From: SIRX01 sp965214475
GTDB taxonomy: Bacteria > Actinomycetota > Rubrobacteria > Rubrobacterales > Rubrobacteraceae
Direction: 5' to 3'
Length of the DNA stretch: 64,000 bases
Assembly: GCA_965214475.1 (NCBI GenBank)
Contig: OZ243953.1
Location: 992,001-1,056,000, forward strand
The position numbers and the translations under genes are program-made. Position 1 is the first letter of the stretch. Every line of letters begins with the position of its first letter. A model generated the notes under the pieces. It was not told where the DNA came from. It made no database searches and was given only the letters and a program-made list of their open reading frames with translations. Of this stretch, positions 26,512-32,951 are shown in pieces.

Positions 26512-27568
26512 CGCTGAGGTCGTTCCCGATCACCGAGGTCGCGAAGCCGCACTGAGGGCTGATCGCCAACCGCTCCAATGGCACATACCGGGAGGCGTCC
26601 CGTATACGAACCTCCAGCTCTTCCACCGTCTCACGCCTCGAAGTCTTGGTAGTGACGAGGCCGAGCACAGCGACCTTGTCTTCCGGGAGGTGCGCAAGCG
26701 GCCCGAAATCTCCGGAACGTTCATCGTCGTATTCCAGCATTAGCCGGTCGGCGGATATTCCACCGAAAATCTTCTGGGCCAGCGGTTCGTAGGAGCCGGA
26801 GACGAGCCAGCGGCTCCCCTGATTTCCGCGGCACAGGTGAAAAGAGAACGTGATGCCAGGATGATTCCCAATAACGTAGTTGTCCAGCTCGACACCGCGG
26901 GAGAGCCACTTGTCCAGGTCCCAACCGCGGGCCTCGTAGAACTCGCGGGTCTCTGCTTCCAGCAGCAGCGGGTAATGTGGCGCGTCGATCTGGATGTACT
27001 CTGCGCCGAGCCGTACCAGTTCCTCGACTTCTTCGCGCAGAATCTCTGCCACGTCCTCCACGAACTCGTCCATGGTCGGATACGCCTCCTTGGACAGCTC
27101 CGGTGACCAGAAATTGGCGTAGAGCGTTGGGCTCGGAAGCGTAACCTTCACTGTCTTGTCGGTCCGGGCGCGAGCGTAGACAAACTCTTCTACCGAGAGA
27201 TGTCTTTTGCGACGCAGTTTGCCGACCACGCCGAGCGTCTCCGGCCGTCCCAGATTCTTATCGCCTACCGCTTCGTCTCCGTGCCAATCGCCCCACAGAT
27301 AGGCGTCTATGGTGTGCTGGCCGAAACCTTCGACCGCCTCGACCATTTGGCTTTGGAACGACTCCCGACGCATCTCGCCGTCGGTTACGACTTCCAGTCC
27401 CGCACGCTCCTGCAAACCAATCGCCCAGTCTACAGCCCGGTCCTCAACCTTCTTGAACTCGGCGTCCGTTAGGTCACCTGTAGCCTTCTTTCGTACCGCC
27501 TCCAATAGTTCCGGCTGACGCAACAGACTTCCTACAACGTCGGCCCTGAGTATGTCTCCTGAAATCAT
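26450..27568 (-). CDS. Cobalamin-independent methionine synthase-like protein (MetE C-terminal type)
   Basis: A 372-residue single-domain relative of MetE, containing only the catalytic zinc barrel, as in archaeal 'core' MetE proteins. Visible elements are VVGSLLRQPELLEA at the start, GLEVVTDGEMRRESF, VKVTLPSPTLYAN, IQIDAPHYPLL, the zinc ligands in SFHLCRGN and SPQCGFAT, and GLVTTKTSRRETVEEL. Core MetE proteins take methyl groups from methyl-corrinoid or unidentified donors rather than folate-triglutamate, so the methyl donor is open. It is followed by the DUF2723 gene, with no obvious metabolic connection. Confidence 0.9.
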   Translation of the reverse strand: MISGDILRADVVGSLLRQPELLEAVRKKATGDLTDAEFKKVEDRAVDWAIGLQERAGLEVVTDGEMRRESFQSQMVEAVEGFGQHTIDAYLWGDWHGDEAVGDKNLGRPETLGVVGKLRRKRHLSVEEFVYARARTDKTVKVTLPSPTLYANFWSPELSKEAYPTMDEFVEDVAEILREEVEELVRLGAEYIQIDAPHYPLLLEAETREFYEARGWDLDKWLSRGVELDNYVIGNHPGITFSFHLCRGNQGSRWLVSGSYEPLAQKIFGGISADRLMLEYDDERSGDFGPLAHLPEDKVAVLGLVTTKTSRRETVEELEVRIRDASRYVPLERLAISPQCGFATSVIGNDLSVEDEEHKLRTIVDTAGRVWG

Positions 27569-27614
27569 TACGTCAGTCTAGCACCCAACATGTACCCATC
27601 ATCATCGACGAGGT

Positions 27615-28049
27615 TCAGGACTCTTTGATCCTGCCGGCCATCTCTTGTAAGGCGGTCGAAATGGTTCTAAGGTCCGCCTCACTCTCGGCGCTGTCGTGTA
27701 GCTCGTCCAACATTCCGTTGCGGATGCGGCGGGCGGCGAAATGCTGTCTCAGCTCGGCAACCTTCGGCATATGTTCGCTTTTGTAGATCTCCAGGGTCTC
27801 TTCGTCGTATGAGGTAGAGTGTCGTTCGGCGAGTTGGTGATCCTGAATCACGGGATCGTCCGGTGGCCTGTGGGAGTCTCTATCAGAGATCAGGCCCGCC
27901 AATCTCTCCGACTCTCTCAGAGCTTGATTTCTCAACTCCGGCCCGGTCAACCGATACCTGGTTTTCCCGAACCGGCGCGCCAGCAACCAGAAGATGCTGG
28001 CTAGAAGAAGAACCAAGACTATTGCCGCAACGACCTGTGTCAATTCCAT
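27615..28049 (-). CDS. Single-pass membrane protein, unknown
   Basis: 144 residues with an N-terminal transmembrane helix (about 6-25, VVAAIVLVLLLASIFWLLA) and a charged, mostly helical cytoplasmic or extracellular part rich in Glu and Arg. No domain recognised. The ATG has no Shine-Dalgarno sequence; instead AGCGCCCT sits directly upstream and is one arm of an inverted repeat (28051-28110), so its initiation region would be folded in the mRNA. Confidence 0.68.
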   Translation of the reverse strand: MELTQVVAAIVLVLLLASIFWLLARRFGKTRYRLTGPELRNQALRESERLAGLISDRDSHRPPDDPVIQDHQLAERHSTSYDEETLEIYKSEHMPKVAELRQHFAARRIRNGMLDELHDSAESEADLRTISTALQEMAGRIKES

Positions 28050-28050
28050 A

Positions 28051-28110
28051 GGGCGCTAATATTAACCTGATAGCGGCAATCGAGCCTCGAATTCTCTTAT
28101 TTTAGCGCCC
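28051..28110 (-). repeat. Inverted repeat abutting a start codon
   Basis: GGGCGCTAA (28051-28059) and TTAGCGCCC (28102-28110) are perfect 9-bp arms 42 bases apart, ending one base from the minus-strand ATG at 28049. On that mRNA the helix would cover the ribosome landing site. On the plus strand it is followed by AATTTTTC and could act as a terminator instead. Confidence 0.4.
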
Positions 28111-28183
28111 AATTTTTCAATCTTTACAGAGTCGTTACAACAACTATATACAATCTTCAGACAGTCGCGACAATAATAGTGCT

Positions 28184-28320
28184 GGCCCCGGACATCTCGT
28201 TGGAATCCCCCTCTAACGACTTGCACAACACACCGGGGCCTCTCGTTGACGGTGCTGTTTCCTGCTGGACGCCCGATAAAGGTAAGATTAGATTCTGGGT
28301 TGTCAATTAACGAGAGGAGT
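28184..28320 (+). promoter_or_regulatory. Candidate regulatory mRNA leader with alternative pairings
   Basis: The 360-base gap has no large ORF but strong complementarity. GGCCCCGG (28184-28191) pairs with CCGGGGCC (28233-28240), enclosing TCGTT/AACGA. Overlapping the second arm, CCTCTCGTT (28239-28247) is perfectly complementary to AACGAGAGG (28309-28317), which is part of the Shine-Dalgarno region of the ORF at 28325. The first helix and the SD-sequestering helix share two bases at their junction and are sterically exclusive. TCTCGTT also occurs at 28195 as a second possible partner. This is the layout of a switch. I could not match it to a known riboswitch class. Confidence 0.4.
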
Positions 28321-28324
28321 GCCG

Positions 28325-28411
28325 GTGATCTTCAGAAGCTGCTTCTTACGGCACTGTAGCCAGAGGAAGCTAACAATGTTGCCGGCACAAGACCTGAACC
28401 GAGCCCCTTAG
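28325..28411 (+). CDS. Possible 28-residue leader peptide
   Basis: GTG start with AGAGGAG five bases upstream, 28 codons, stop TAG at 28409-28411, one base before the ATG of the next gene. The peptide is basic with two Cys and no recognised feature. A hairpin GTGCCG...CGGCAC (28319-28352) spans its start. The tight coupling suggests that translating it could affect the downstream gene. It may simply be non-coding leader. Confidence 0.35.
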   Translation: MIFRSCFLRHCSQRKLTMLPAQDLNRAP

Positions 28412-28412
28412 A

Positions 28413-28685
28413 ATGCGCCAGGGTTGCTTCGGCTTCTTGTTTCGGTTAGGTACGTCGGTGGTGTCAGCAGTGCTCGTTGCGGTCGGCGCGCTACTGTTGG
28501 TAATCGGGCTTCTATCATCTTCGCCCCTTTCGGGAGCACGAACAGCATTATCTATAGTCGCTGCAACAATCGCAGCCTACCTCTTTATCCGGGTAGGACG
28601 TGCGATCTGGCGCGACTTGAAGAAAGATCAGACCCCGGGAGAAGACAAAGAAACTCGCACCGACGAAGACTCCCAAGAAAGCTGA
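28413..28685 (+). CDS. Small two-helix membrane protein, unknown
   Basis: 90 residues with two transmembrane helices (about 13-34 and 44-62, separated by SSSPLSGARTAL) and an acidic, hydrophilic C-terminal tail (DQTPGEDKETRTDEDSQES). Not recognised. Its ATG has no Shine-Dalgarno sequence of its own and lies one base after the stop of the putative 28-codon leader ORF, so it is probably translated by coupling. The leader upstream looks regulated. Confidence 0.6.
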   Translation: MRQGCFGFLFRLGTSVVSAVLVAVGALLLVIGLLSSSPLSGARTALSIVAATIAAYLFIRVGRAIWRDLKKDQTPGEDKETRTDEDSQES

Positions 28686-28847
28686 AATTCTATGCCTCCA
28701 CTCAGATGAAGCCGAAGACCCTACATAAACCTCGGGGCAAGGCACAGTAAACAACGCTCCGGCAATCGTCCAATCGTTACCCAACCGTTGCCTTGGTGTA
28801 GTTCTTTTGTAACGTATGCAACGTATTATTCATCTTAGGAACCGCGA

Positions 28848-28931
28848 CGGGGAAGCACTGCCGGAGACCAAAGATACTACTTTTGGTCAAGGAAACCCTC
28901 CGTTTGGACGATGCGTAACGGCAGGAGCCCG
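28848..28931 (+). promoter_or_regulatory. Structured leader before the tyrosinase operon
   Basis: In the 302-base gap before the caddie gene, CGGG...CCCG and CTGCCG (28858-28863)/CGGCAG (28919-28924) form a closing stem with a purine-rich internal loop. A hairpin GACCAAA/TTTGGTC (28866-28872 with 28882-28888) sits inside. An alternative CCGTT/AACGG helix (28900-28904, 28917-28921) competes with the closing stem. A further hairpin TTCTCACC/GGTGGGAGAA lies just before the ribosome binding site at 28974. It resembles a riboswitch-like leader, but I cannot assign a class. The rest of the gap has nothing recognisable. Confidence 0.35.
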
Positions 28932-28987
28932 CGAGACAATGGTTCTGATTCTCACCACCGGGGTGGGAGAAGAGAGGAGGTTCGCTG

Positions 28988-29315
28988 ATGAATGAGAGAG
29001 AGGTACACGATAGAGAAGGCCTGAGCCGCAGGAGATTTCTCGGCTTGGCGGCGGCCGGGGTAGCGGTGGCTGTGTTGCCGGCTACGACGGCCCGGGCGCA
29101 GGGAGTGGCGCGCGAGTTCTCTCGAGGGAAGTGAGATAAGTGTAAATCCCCAGCCCGGTGAGGAGCCGATGATCGAGGTCGACGGAGAGTCGATAGAGGT
29201 ACTGGATACAAATGGAGCCTACCGGGCCGCGAACTTCGCCTACTCTCCTCAACCGACTCCTGACGCCCTGGCGAAACGGCTCGTCGAGCGCCAGAACGAA
29301 GTGAACGGAAGCTGA
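28988..29315 (+). pseudogene. Tyrosinase caddie (MelC1-like) with Tat signal, frameshifted
   Basis: MelC1-type proteins deliver copper to tyrosinase and supply the Tat signal that exports the complex. Here ATG 28988 (ribosome binding site GAGAGGAGG) opens a 48-codon frame with a clear twin-arginine signal, SRRRFLGLAAAG, ending at a TGA. One frame over, from about 29120 to TGA 29313-29315, the sequence reads a caddie C-terminus: MIEVDGESIEVLDTNGAYRA and YSPQPTPDALAKRLVERQ, matching the MelC1 pattern V-x-I-D-G-x-x-L-x-V-M with PTPLAAA. Removing one G from the GGG run near 29127 joins both parts into about 108 residues. It is either a true mutation, a slippage-dependent gene, or a base-call error. 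Confidence 0.72.
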
Positions 29316-29320
29316 GTGGA

Positions 29321-30157
29321 ATGGGTACGAGAAAAGATCAGGCCAGCCTCACTCCAGCGGAGAAGGAACGCTTTGTCGAGGCTTTGAAAGAGATCAAAGC
29401 TAACGGCGTATACGACCGGTACGTGGAGATACACCGCAAAGCCATGATGATGCGGAGGCCCGACCCCGCCCACGGTGGACCGGCCTTTCTGCCCTGGCAC
29501 CGGGAGTACTTGAGGCGCTTCGAGCTACAGCTACAGAAGGTAGACTCTCGCGTGACGATTCCGTACTGGAACTGGCTCCGCGACCGCTCTCCCGACTCCG
29601 CGCCCTTTACGGAAGACTTCATGGGTGGCAACGGCCGCAGAAGAGACGGTAAAGTAATGGATGGTCCGTTCGCTTTCTCTACCGGAGAGTGGAACCTCAA
29701 CATAAGAGTTTTCCCAGACATGCCTAGGTTTTTGACCCGCTTCATTGTCCCCGACATGAGGTTGCCCAACAAACGCCAGATAGGCCGGGCGCTTCGTAGG
29801 ACACCGTACGACGTGCGGCCGTGGAACTTCGGGAGCGACCCCAGGAGAAGCTTCCGGGCGGATCTCGAAGGTCATCACAACGCGGTTCACGTCTGGGTAG
29901 GCGGTGAAATGGTATCGGCCACGTCGCCCAACGATCCCATCTTCTTTATGCACCACGCCATGATCGACCGTCTCTGGGCCATCTGGCAAAAGCGTCATCC
30001 GGACGAACGTTACCGGCCGCTCCGAGGCGGGCCGCAAGGCCACAACCTGAAAGACCCGATGTGGCCCTGGAGAAAACAGAGCAAGCTACCCACGCCCCGC
30101 CGCGTCCTCGACCATCGCTCCCTGGGCTACCGCTACGCCCACGAAGATCGCTGGTAG
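29321..30157 (+). CDS. melC2: Tyrosinase (type-3 copper, MelC2-like)
   Basis: A 278-residue binuclear copper monooxygenase oxidising monophenols and diphenols to quinones, the first step to melanin. The copper ligands fit Streptomyces tyrosinase: CuA His38, His51 and His60 (IHRK, AHGGPAFLPWHREYLRRF), CuB His186, His190 and His212 (GHHNAVHVWV, FFMHHAMIDRLW). PYWNW at 81-85 is also diagnostic. There is no signal peptide, as in MelC2, which relies on its caddie partner for copper and Tat export. The start is 5 bases after the caddie stop. With the caddie gene frameshifted, copper loading and export may fail. Confidence 0.95.
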   Translation: MGTRKDQASLTPAEKERFVEALKEIKANGVYDRYVEIHRKAMMMRRPDPAHGGPAFLPWHREYLRRFELQLQKVDSRVTIPYWNWLRDRSPDSAPFTEDFMGGNGRRRDGKVMDGPFAFSTGEWNLNIRVFPDMPRFLTRFIVPDMRLPNKRQIGRALRRTPYDVRPWNFGSDPRRSFRADLEGHHNAVHVWVGGEMVSATSPNDPIFFMHHAMIDRLWAIWQKRHPDERYRPLRGGPQGHNLKDPMWPWRKQSKLPTPRRVLDHRSLGYRYAHEDRW

Positions 30158-30242
30158 TCCCAAAGGACAGTGGACAGAAGCGGGTTGAAAGCGCCGGCGA
30201 GCGACCAAAGATCTAGAGGGCTGTGATCCGGCAACCTCTCAG

Positions 30243-30325
30243 TAGGGGCGGTGGGACTCGAACCCACACTCCTTTTCAGGAACCGGATTTTAAGTCCGTT
30301 GCGTCTGCCATTCCGCCACGCCCCC
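30243..30325 (-). tRNA. tRNA-Leu(UAA)
   Basis: Class II tRNA on the minus strand. The acceptor GGGGGCG pairs with CGCCCCT (one G-U), the D-stem is GCG/CGC, the anticodon loop CTTAAAA gives anticodon TAA, the variable arm is long (TTCCTGAAAAGGA), and the T arm is GTGGG-TTCGAGT-CCCAC. No CCA is encoded. Its first 36 bases are also the last codons of the upstream HNH gene. Confidence 0.96.
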
Positions 30326-30730
30326 GCGCTTTTTGTTCCGCCAAGTGTCGGTTGTACTATGACAGTTGGGACAGAGAAGAACAATGTTGTCTCTGGTGTA
30401 GTTTTTGTTTGCGTTCTTTCTGTGCATCTCTAATACTATCGGCTTTCCGAGCCAACGGTCCAGCCCACAACTTTGACAGACGTTACCACGTTCTTCTATA
30501 AGTCTCAGACGAACCGCGCTCTTCCCAACAGGGAAGTCTTCCAGCTTCTTGCGCATCACCGCGTTTGCGTGGGCTGCACGCTTGTCGACCGGAATGCGCT
30601 TTACCCAACCCCGCACAGTCTCCCAAGGCACACCGATCTCGTTGGCTATACTCCTGTATCCATAGCCGGACTTGCGCAACTCGTTCGCCCGAACATATTC
30701 TGGCCCTCTATCCTTGTATGGACCGCGCAC
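30290..30730 (-). CDS. HNH endonuclease with N-terminal helix-turn-helix
   Basis: 146 residues. The first ~50 (RANELRKSGYGYRSIANEIG, then VPWETVRGWVKRIP) form a resolvase/homing-type HTH. The rest is an HNH nuclease with zinc ligands CQSCG and CPNC and the catalytic His region LEMHRKNANKNYTRDNIVLL. The GTG start follows AAAGAG at a moderate distance. The ORF has no stop before tRNA-Leu(UAA): its last 12 codons (VAEWQTQRT) are the tRNA 5' part, ending at TAA in the anticodon loop. Upstream lies a tRNA-Leu 5' half. Such nucleases usually promote spread of their own gene; the target is probably a tRNA-Leu anticodon loop, by inference. Confidence 0.88.
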   Translation of the reverse strand: MRGPYKDRGPEYVRANELRKSGYGYRSIANEIGVPWETVRGWVKRIPVDKRAAHANAVMRKKLEDFPVGKSAVRLRLIEERGNVCQSCGLDRWLGKPIVLEMHRKNANKNYTRDNIVLLCPNCHSTTDTWRNKKRGGVAEWQTQRT

Positions 30731-30764
30731 TCTGAACTCTTTCTATACCGCGATCTACGGTGTG

Positions 30765-30799
30765 GAGTCCTCTGCCTCTGCCGATTGGGCTACGCCCCC
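30765..30799 (-). pseudogene. 5' half of a tRNA-Leu, broken after position 34
   Basis: The minus-strand sequence gives acceptor GGGGGCG, T8-A9, a class II D-arm (GCC/GGC stem, GGCAGA loop), A26, anticodon 5' stem GAGGA, then C32-T33-C34. A tRNA-Leu(CAA) or (CAG) would continue with A35; instead unrelated sequence leads into the HNH gene. No 3' half is found nearby. A TATACT box (30816-30811 on this strand) lies 12 bases upstream, placing transcription start near the tRNA 5' end, so the old promoter now probably drives the HNH gene and tRNA-Leu(UAA). Confidence 0.72.
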
Positions 30800-30832
30800 C
30801 TAGCACCGGGAGTATAACAGACACCTTACGGC

Positions 30833-31252
30833 TCAATCCGTGCAGCATCCATCCTCGGGGTACATTCCTTCGAGGCGCTCCAGGGTCCATTCGGCAACGG
30901 GGTTGGGAATGGAGCCGGAGAGGTGAAGCGCGGTAAAGGCGTGGAGGCATTTAACGTATCCGCCTTCGCGTACGCCAGCGACGCGGTTGCCGTAGAGGGC
31001 GCGGTGCTGCTCGTGTATCTCTTGAACGGTGTCGTCGCCAACCTCTTTCTGGGCGGCGCGGACGCCGCCGGTGGCTTCGACCCTGGCGATAGCGGTATCG
31101 AGGTGCGGGCAAGTGATCCAGAACCGGGTCGGCATGTTCCGGCTCCGTTCGTTCTCGATAACGCTAGGAAGACCAAAAGGACACCGGGCCGCGACGCGAA
31201 AAGGTTTGGGCTCGCGTCCTAGCTGGCGGGCCACGGCCTCACGGTCGTTCAC
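30833..31252 (-). CDS. DUF501 family protein
   Basis: A 139-residue member of DUF501, an uncharacterised actinobacterial family that nearly always follows divIC/ftsB, as here. Conserved features: the start RQLGREPKPF, the Cys pair RCPFGLPSVIE and TRFWITCPHLDTAIARVEAT, and the later VKCLHA and NPVAEWTL. The cysteines could bind zinc. The start overlaps the divIC stop by 14 bases. Role probably linked to division or envelope, inferred only from neighbourhood. The TATACT promoter of the next tRNA region lies just past its stop. Confidence 0.9.
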   Translation of the reverse strand: MNDREAVARQLGREPKPFRVAARCPFGLPSVIENERSRNMPTRFWITCPHLDTAIARVEATGGVRAAQKEVGDDTVQEIHEQHRALYGNRVAGVREGGYVKCLHAFTALHLSGSIPNPVAEWTLERLEGMYPEDGCCTD

Positions 31253-31523
31253 GAGCCTCGGGGACTATGTAGATCTTCTCTCCTGGTCGGATCATGCCGT
31301 AGTCCTCGCGGGCAGCGCGTTCGACGCCCTCAGGAGTATTCAGGCTTTCGGCTATTCGTCGCTGCTCAGCGTTATACGCACTCGTATTCTGGATCTTCTC
31401 TTGAAGAACCGGGATTTCGGCCCGCCGCTCGATGATCTGCTGCAGCGGCGTCATGTAGGAGGCAAGCAACACCCCGATAAACGCCGCGTACAGCACGACC
31501 TTCAGAGGACGGGAGAGGCTCAA
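31239..31523 (-). CDS. divIC: FtsB/DivIC-type septum formation initiator
   Basis: A 94-residue bitopic division protein: short cytoplasmic end, one transmembrane helix (about 8-24, VVLYAAFIGVLLASYM), then a periplasm-facing coiled coil (28-60) and a C-terminal region with REDYGMIRPGEKIYIV, the usual DivIC/FtsB motif. It would bridge FtsL and FtsQ in the divisome. TTG start overlapping the pyk stop (TTGA). It sits in the conserved actinobacterial order eno-...-divIC-DUF501, with pyk inserted here. Confidence 0.9.
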   Translation of the reverse strand: MSLSRPLKVVLYAAFIGVLLASYMTPLQQIIERRAEIPVLQEKIQNTSAYNAEQRRIAESLNTPEGVERAAREDYGMIRPGEKIYIVPEARERP

Positions 31524-32947
31524 CGCTCCTCGCCTACCGTATAGATCTGGAGCAGGTTCGATGAACCCGGCGTGGAGCCAGTCGTACCACCAGTCATCAC
31601 TATCTGGTCACCCTCATTTAATTCTCCCGCGTTTTCAGCAGACTCTACCGCCGTCTGGAGACGATCTTCGAGGGTCCCGGCCTGCTCGCCGAGTATCGCG
31701 GTTACTCCCCACGCAAGCGCCAGCATCGCCACGGTCTCTTGTACTGGGCTCACGGCCAGAATCTTATTCGGCGGCCGGAAGCGCGCCAGCCGGATGCACG
31801 ACAGCCCGCTCTGGGTTGATGTAAGAATAGCTTGAGACTCCAGAACTTCGGCCAGCTCGCAGGCGGCGTGGGTCAAGGCATCGTAGCGGTCACCCCGGCC
31901 CCAGGAGGCGGAAGCGCTGATGTCGCGGCCGTAGTTGATGGCGCCCTCTGCAGCCCGGCAGATGCGGTCCATCTCCTGCACGCTTTGCAAGGCGTAGCTT
32001 CCCACAGCTGTCTCGCCGGAGAGCATTATCGCATCAGTTCGGTCGAAGATGGCGTTCGCCACGTCTGAGACCTCGGCGCGGGTCGGGCGGGGGTTTCGGA
32101 TCATGGAGTCGAGCATCTGGGTGGCGACGATAACCGGTTTGCCCAGCCTCCTACAGCGGGCGATCATGCGCTTCTGCTCTATCGGGACCCGCTCGTTGGA
32201 GAGCTCGACGGCCAGGTCCCCTCGGGCCACCATGATACCATCCGAGGCGTTCATGATGTCCTCAATATCTTCGATGGCCTCATGCTTCTCTATCTTCGAG
32301 ATCAGGGGGACATCCTCGCCGCCGAATTCTTTTATGCGCTCCTTGACCTCTCGTACTTCATCCCCACTGCGAACGAAAGAAACCGCGACCCAGTCCGGCT
32401 TCAACTCCCGGATTCCGAACTCCAAGTCTTCGAGGTCTTTGGGGGTGAGACCCCTGACGGAGAGCGAGGTATCCGGAAAGTTGAGACCCTTGTGCGACGA
32501 AACCTCGCCACCTTCGATAACCTTACAAATAACTTCTTTACCGTCGATACGCTCTACCTTCAACCCGAGCAGCCCGTCGTCTATAAGAAGCCGGTCTCCC
32601 TCATCCGCATCCTGGGCGAGGTGTTCGTAAGAGGTCGAGAGCCTGTTCGAGTCACCTTCGAAGTCTCCGGAGGCGAGAGTTACTTCGCTGCCCTCTTTTA
32701 GCTCCGTTCCTTCGGCAACATCGCCGGTCCTTATCTTGGGACCCTGGATGTCCTGCAAGATCGCCACGTTGCGACCTTGATCTTTCGCTGCTTGGCGCAC
32801 CGTTCGCGCGTTTTTGATGTGGTCTTCGTGCGCCCCGTGGCTGAAGTTCAGGCGGGTTACGTTCACGCCGGCTTGAACCAGCTTCCCGATCATCTCTTCC
32901 GACGAAGTGGCAGGCCCGAGGGTGGCGACTATCTTGGTCCGACGCAC
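31520..32947 (-). CDS. pyk: Pyruvate kinase
   Basis: Converts phosphoenolpyruvate and ADP to pyruvate and ATP, the last step of glycolysis. 475 residues counted from GTG 32947, which has GGGAGGT six bases upstream and lies 4 bases after the eno stop; a longer reading into eno lacks support. Motifs: RRTKIVATLGPA, NFSHG, IDDGLLGLKV, the active-site lysine region SKIEKHEAI, MVARGDLAVE, and MLDSMIRNPRPTRAEVSDVA. The C-terminal regulatory domain is complete. It forms an operon with eno upstream, joining two consecutive glycolytic steps. Confidence 0.96.
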   Translation of the reverse strand: MRRTKIVATLGPATSSEEMIGKLVQAGVNVTRLNFSHGAHEDHIKNARTVRQAAKDQGRNVAILQDIQGPKIRTGDVAEGTELKEGSEVTLASGDFEGDSNRLSTSYEHLAQDADEGDRLLIDDGLLGLKVERIDGKEVICKVIEGGEVSSHKGLNFPDTSLSVRGLTPKDLEDLEFGIRELKPDWVAVSFVRSGDEVREVKERIKEFGGEDVPLISKIEKHEAIEDIEDIMNASDGIMVARGDLAVELSNERVPIEQKRMIARCRRLGKPVIVATQMLDSMIRNPRPTRAEVSDVANAIFDRTDAIMLSGETAVGSYALQSVQEMDRICRAAEGAINYGRDISASASWGRGDRYDALTHAACELAEVLESQAILTSTQSGLSCIRLARFRPPNKILAVSPVQETVAMLALAWGVTAILGEQAGTLEDRLQTAVESAENAGELNEGDQIVMTGGTTGSTPGSSNLLQIYTVGEER

Positions 32948-32951
32948 CCGG

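Noticed and set aside
28102..28113. TTAGCGCCCAAT shared with position ~58945 as a dispersed regulatory motif
   Set aside because: The second copy is part of the GNAT remnant (codons of Leu-Gly-Ala-Asn), so the match is probably chance.
30325..30765. Group I intron in tRNA-Leu containing an HNH ORF
   Set aside because: The ORF fills almost all of the interval, no P/Q/R/S-like core is visible, and the downstream tRNA is complete rather than a 3' exon.
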